Assembly (NCBI GenBank): GCA_016235555.1
Contig: JACRKC010000114.1
Coordinates: 248,001 to 312,000 of the forward strand
Source of the DNA: Verrucomicrobiota bacterium
Lineage (GTDB): Bacteria; Verrucomicrobiota; Verrucomicrobiia; Opitutales; Opitutaceae
Length of the DNA stretch: 64,000 nt
Reading direction: 5' to 3'
The position numbers and the translations under genes are program-made. The notes below the pieces were generated by a model. That model was not told the origin of the DNA. It did no database searches and saw only the letters and a list, made by a program, of their open reading frames with translations. Below are positions 63,516 to 64,000 of this stretch, in pieces; positions within the stretch are counted from its first letter, which is position 1, and every line of letters starts with the position of its first letter.

Positions 63516-64000
63516 ATGTCTCGCCCGTCTCCGACCTCGATCGTTCTACGCCTCCTGAGCCTCCTGTGGCTCGTGCCGTTTTTTGCGTCGTGTTCGAAGC
63601 CCGCGCCTTCCTCGCCCGCCCAAGTCCTCCGCGTCAGCCAGCGCAACGAACCCGCCGACCTCGATCCCGCCACCGCCACGCTCCCCGACGAGTTCTTCAT
63701 CATCCGCGCCCTCGGCGAGGGCCTGCTCATCCCCGATCCCGCCGGCGGCGCACCGCTGCCCGCCGCCGCGCAGCGCTTCGATATTTCGCCCGACGGCCTC
63801 ACCTACACGTTTCACCTGCGCTCCGACGCGAAATGGAGCAACGGCGAGCCGGTCACCGCTGCCGATTTCCTCGACTCGTATCGCCGTCTGCTCACGCCCG
63901 CCACCGCTGCACCCAAAGCCCACGTTTTTTATCCCGTCAAAAACGCCCGCGCCTACGTCACCGGCGCCATCACCGATTTTTCCGCCGTCGGTTTCGCCGC
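63516..64000 (+). CDS. OppA-like substrate-binding lipoprotein (3' end outside window)
   Basis: The visible 161 residues start at the ATG at 63516 and run off the right edge. The leader ends in the lipobox FASC (about residues 23-26), followed by RVSQRNEPADLDPATATLPD and GLTYTFHLRSDAKWSNGEPV, the family 5 solute-binding signature. It closely parallels the protein at 57617, so the two are paralogs bracketing the lactonase-oxidoreductase-fucosidase genes. Confidence 0.88.
   Translation, partial: MSRPSPTSIVLRLLSLLWLVPFFASCSKPAPSSPAQVLRVSQRNEPADLDPATATLPDEFFIIRALGEGLLIPDPAGGAPLPAAAQRFDISPDGLTYTFHLRSDAKWSNGEPVTAADFLDSYRRLLTPATAAPKAHVFYPVKNARAYVTGAITDFSAVGFA

Overview
The window is visibly G+C-rich and densely coded. 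It looks like chromosomal DNA of a Verrucomicrobiota bacterium, most likely Opitutaceae-like. This placement is an inference: it rests on a very long GreA-type elongation factor of the kind known from the Chlamydia/PVC lineage, a Gram-negative envelope gene set (RND efflux, lipoproteins, outer-membrane factor), a GH29/Gfo-Idh-MocA saccharolytic block, and an unusual load of palindromic intergenic repeats. No rRNA, tRNA, CRISPR array, prophage or transposase gene was recognised.

Layout. 1-7.4 kb: end of an outer-membrane protein, then a heavy-metal RND efflux operon (small secreted protein, CzcC-, CzcB- and CzcA-like proteins, small membrane protein). 7.4-8.0 kb: gene-free nest of inverted repeats. 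8.0-12.7 kb: secreted serine hydrolase, a DUF1326/DUF2182 pair and two methyltransferases. 12.6-18 kb: SNF2 helicase, CPBP protease, thiL, tsaE. 18-24.4 kb: a divergent lipid/glycolipid-looking locus (ACP-dehydratase fusion, ketosynthase, SDR and MGDG-synthase-like glycosyltransferase on the minus strand; GT4 glycosyltransferase and thioesterase on the plus strand). 24.4-34.9 kb: queG, aroK, threonine aldolase, FKBP isomerase, a large LOG-family fusion protein, a toxin-antitoxin pair, purD, a low-molecular-weight phosphatase and glyA. 35-40.4 kb: two tandem CHASE-like hybrid histidine kinases. 40.4-52.5 kb: MmcQ/YjbR protein, MFS exporter, aspartic protease lipoprotein, M20 amidohydrolase, rsmB, long greA, LysE exporter, ArsR-methyltransferase fusion. 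52.6-57.6 kb: ptsI and ispE on the minus strand, pyrF-ispD-ispF on the plus strand (three MEP isoprenoid steps). 57.6-64 kb: two OppA-like lipoproteins bracketing a lactonase, a Gfo/Idh/MocA oxidoreductase and an alpha-L-fucosidase.

The most distinctive DNA feature is a set of several palindromic repeat families. One family has two copies about 40 kb apart, both flanked by 9-10 bp direct repeats, as expected of a non-autonomous transposable element. Other repeats appear to have entered or extended coding sequence (czcA, queG, the end of ispD, the start of the threonine aldolase gene, lipoprotein leaders). The most interesting proteins are a LOG-family enzyme with an N-terminal segment resembling the dCTP deaminase/dUTPase fold, encoded beside a toxin-antitoxin pair, and the compact ketosynthase/ACP-dehydratase/glycosyltransferase locus.
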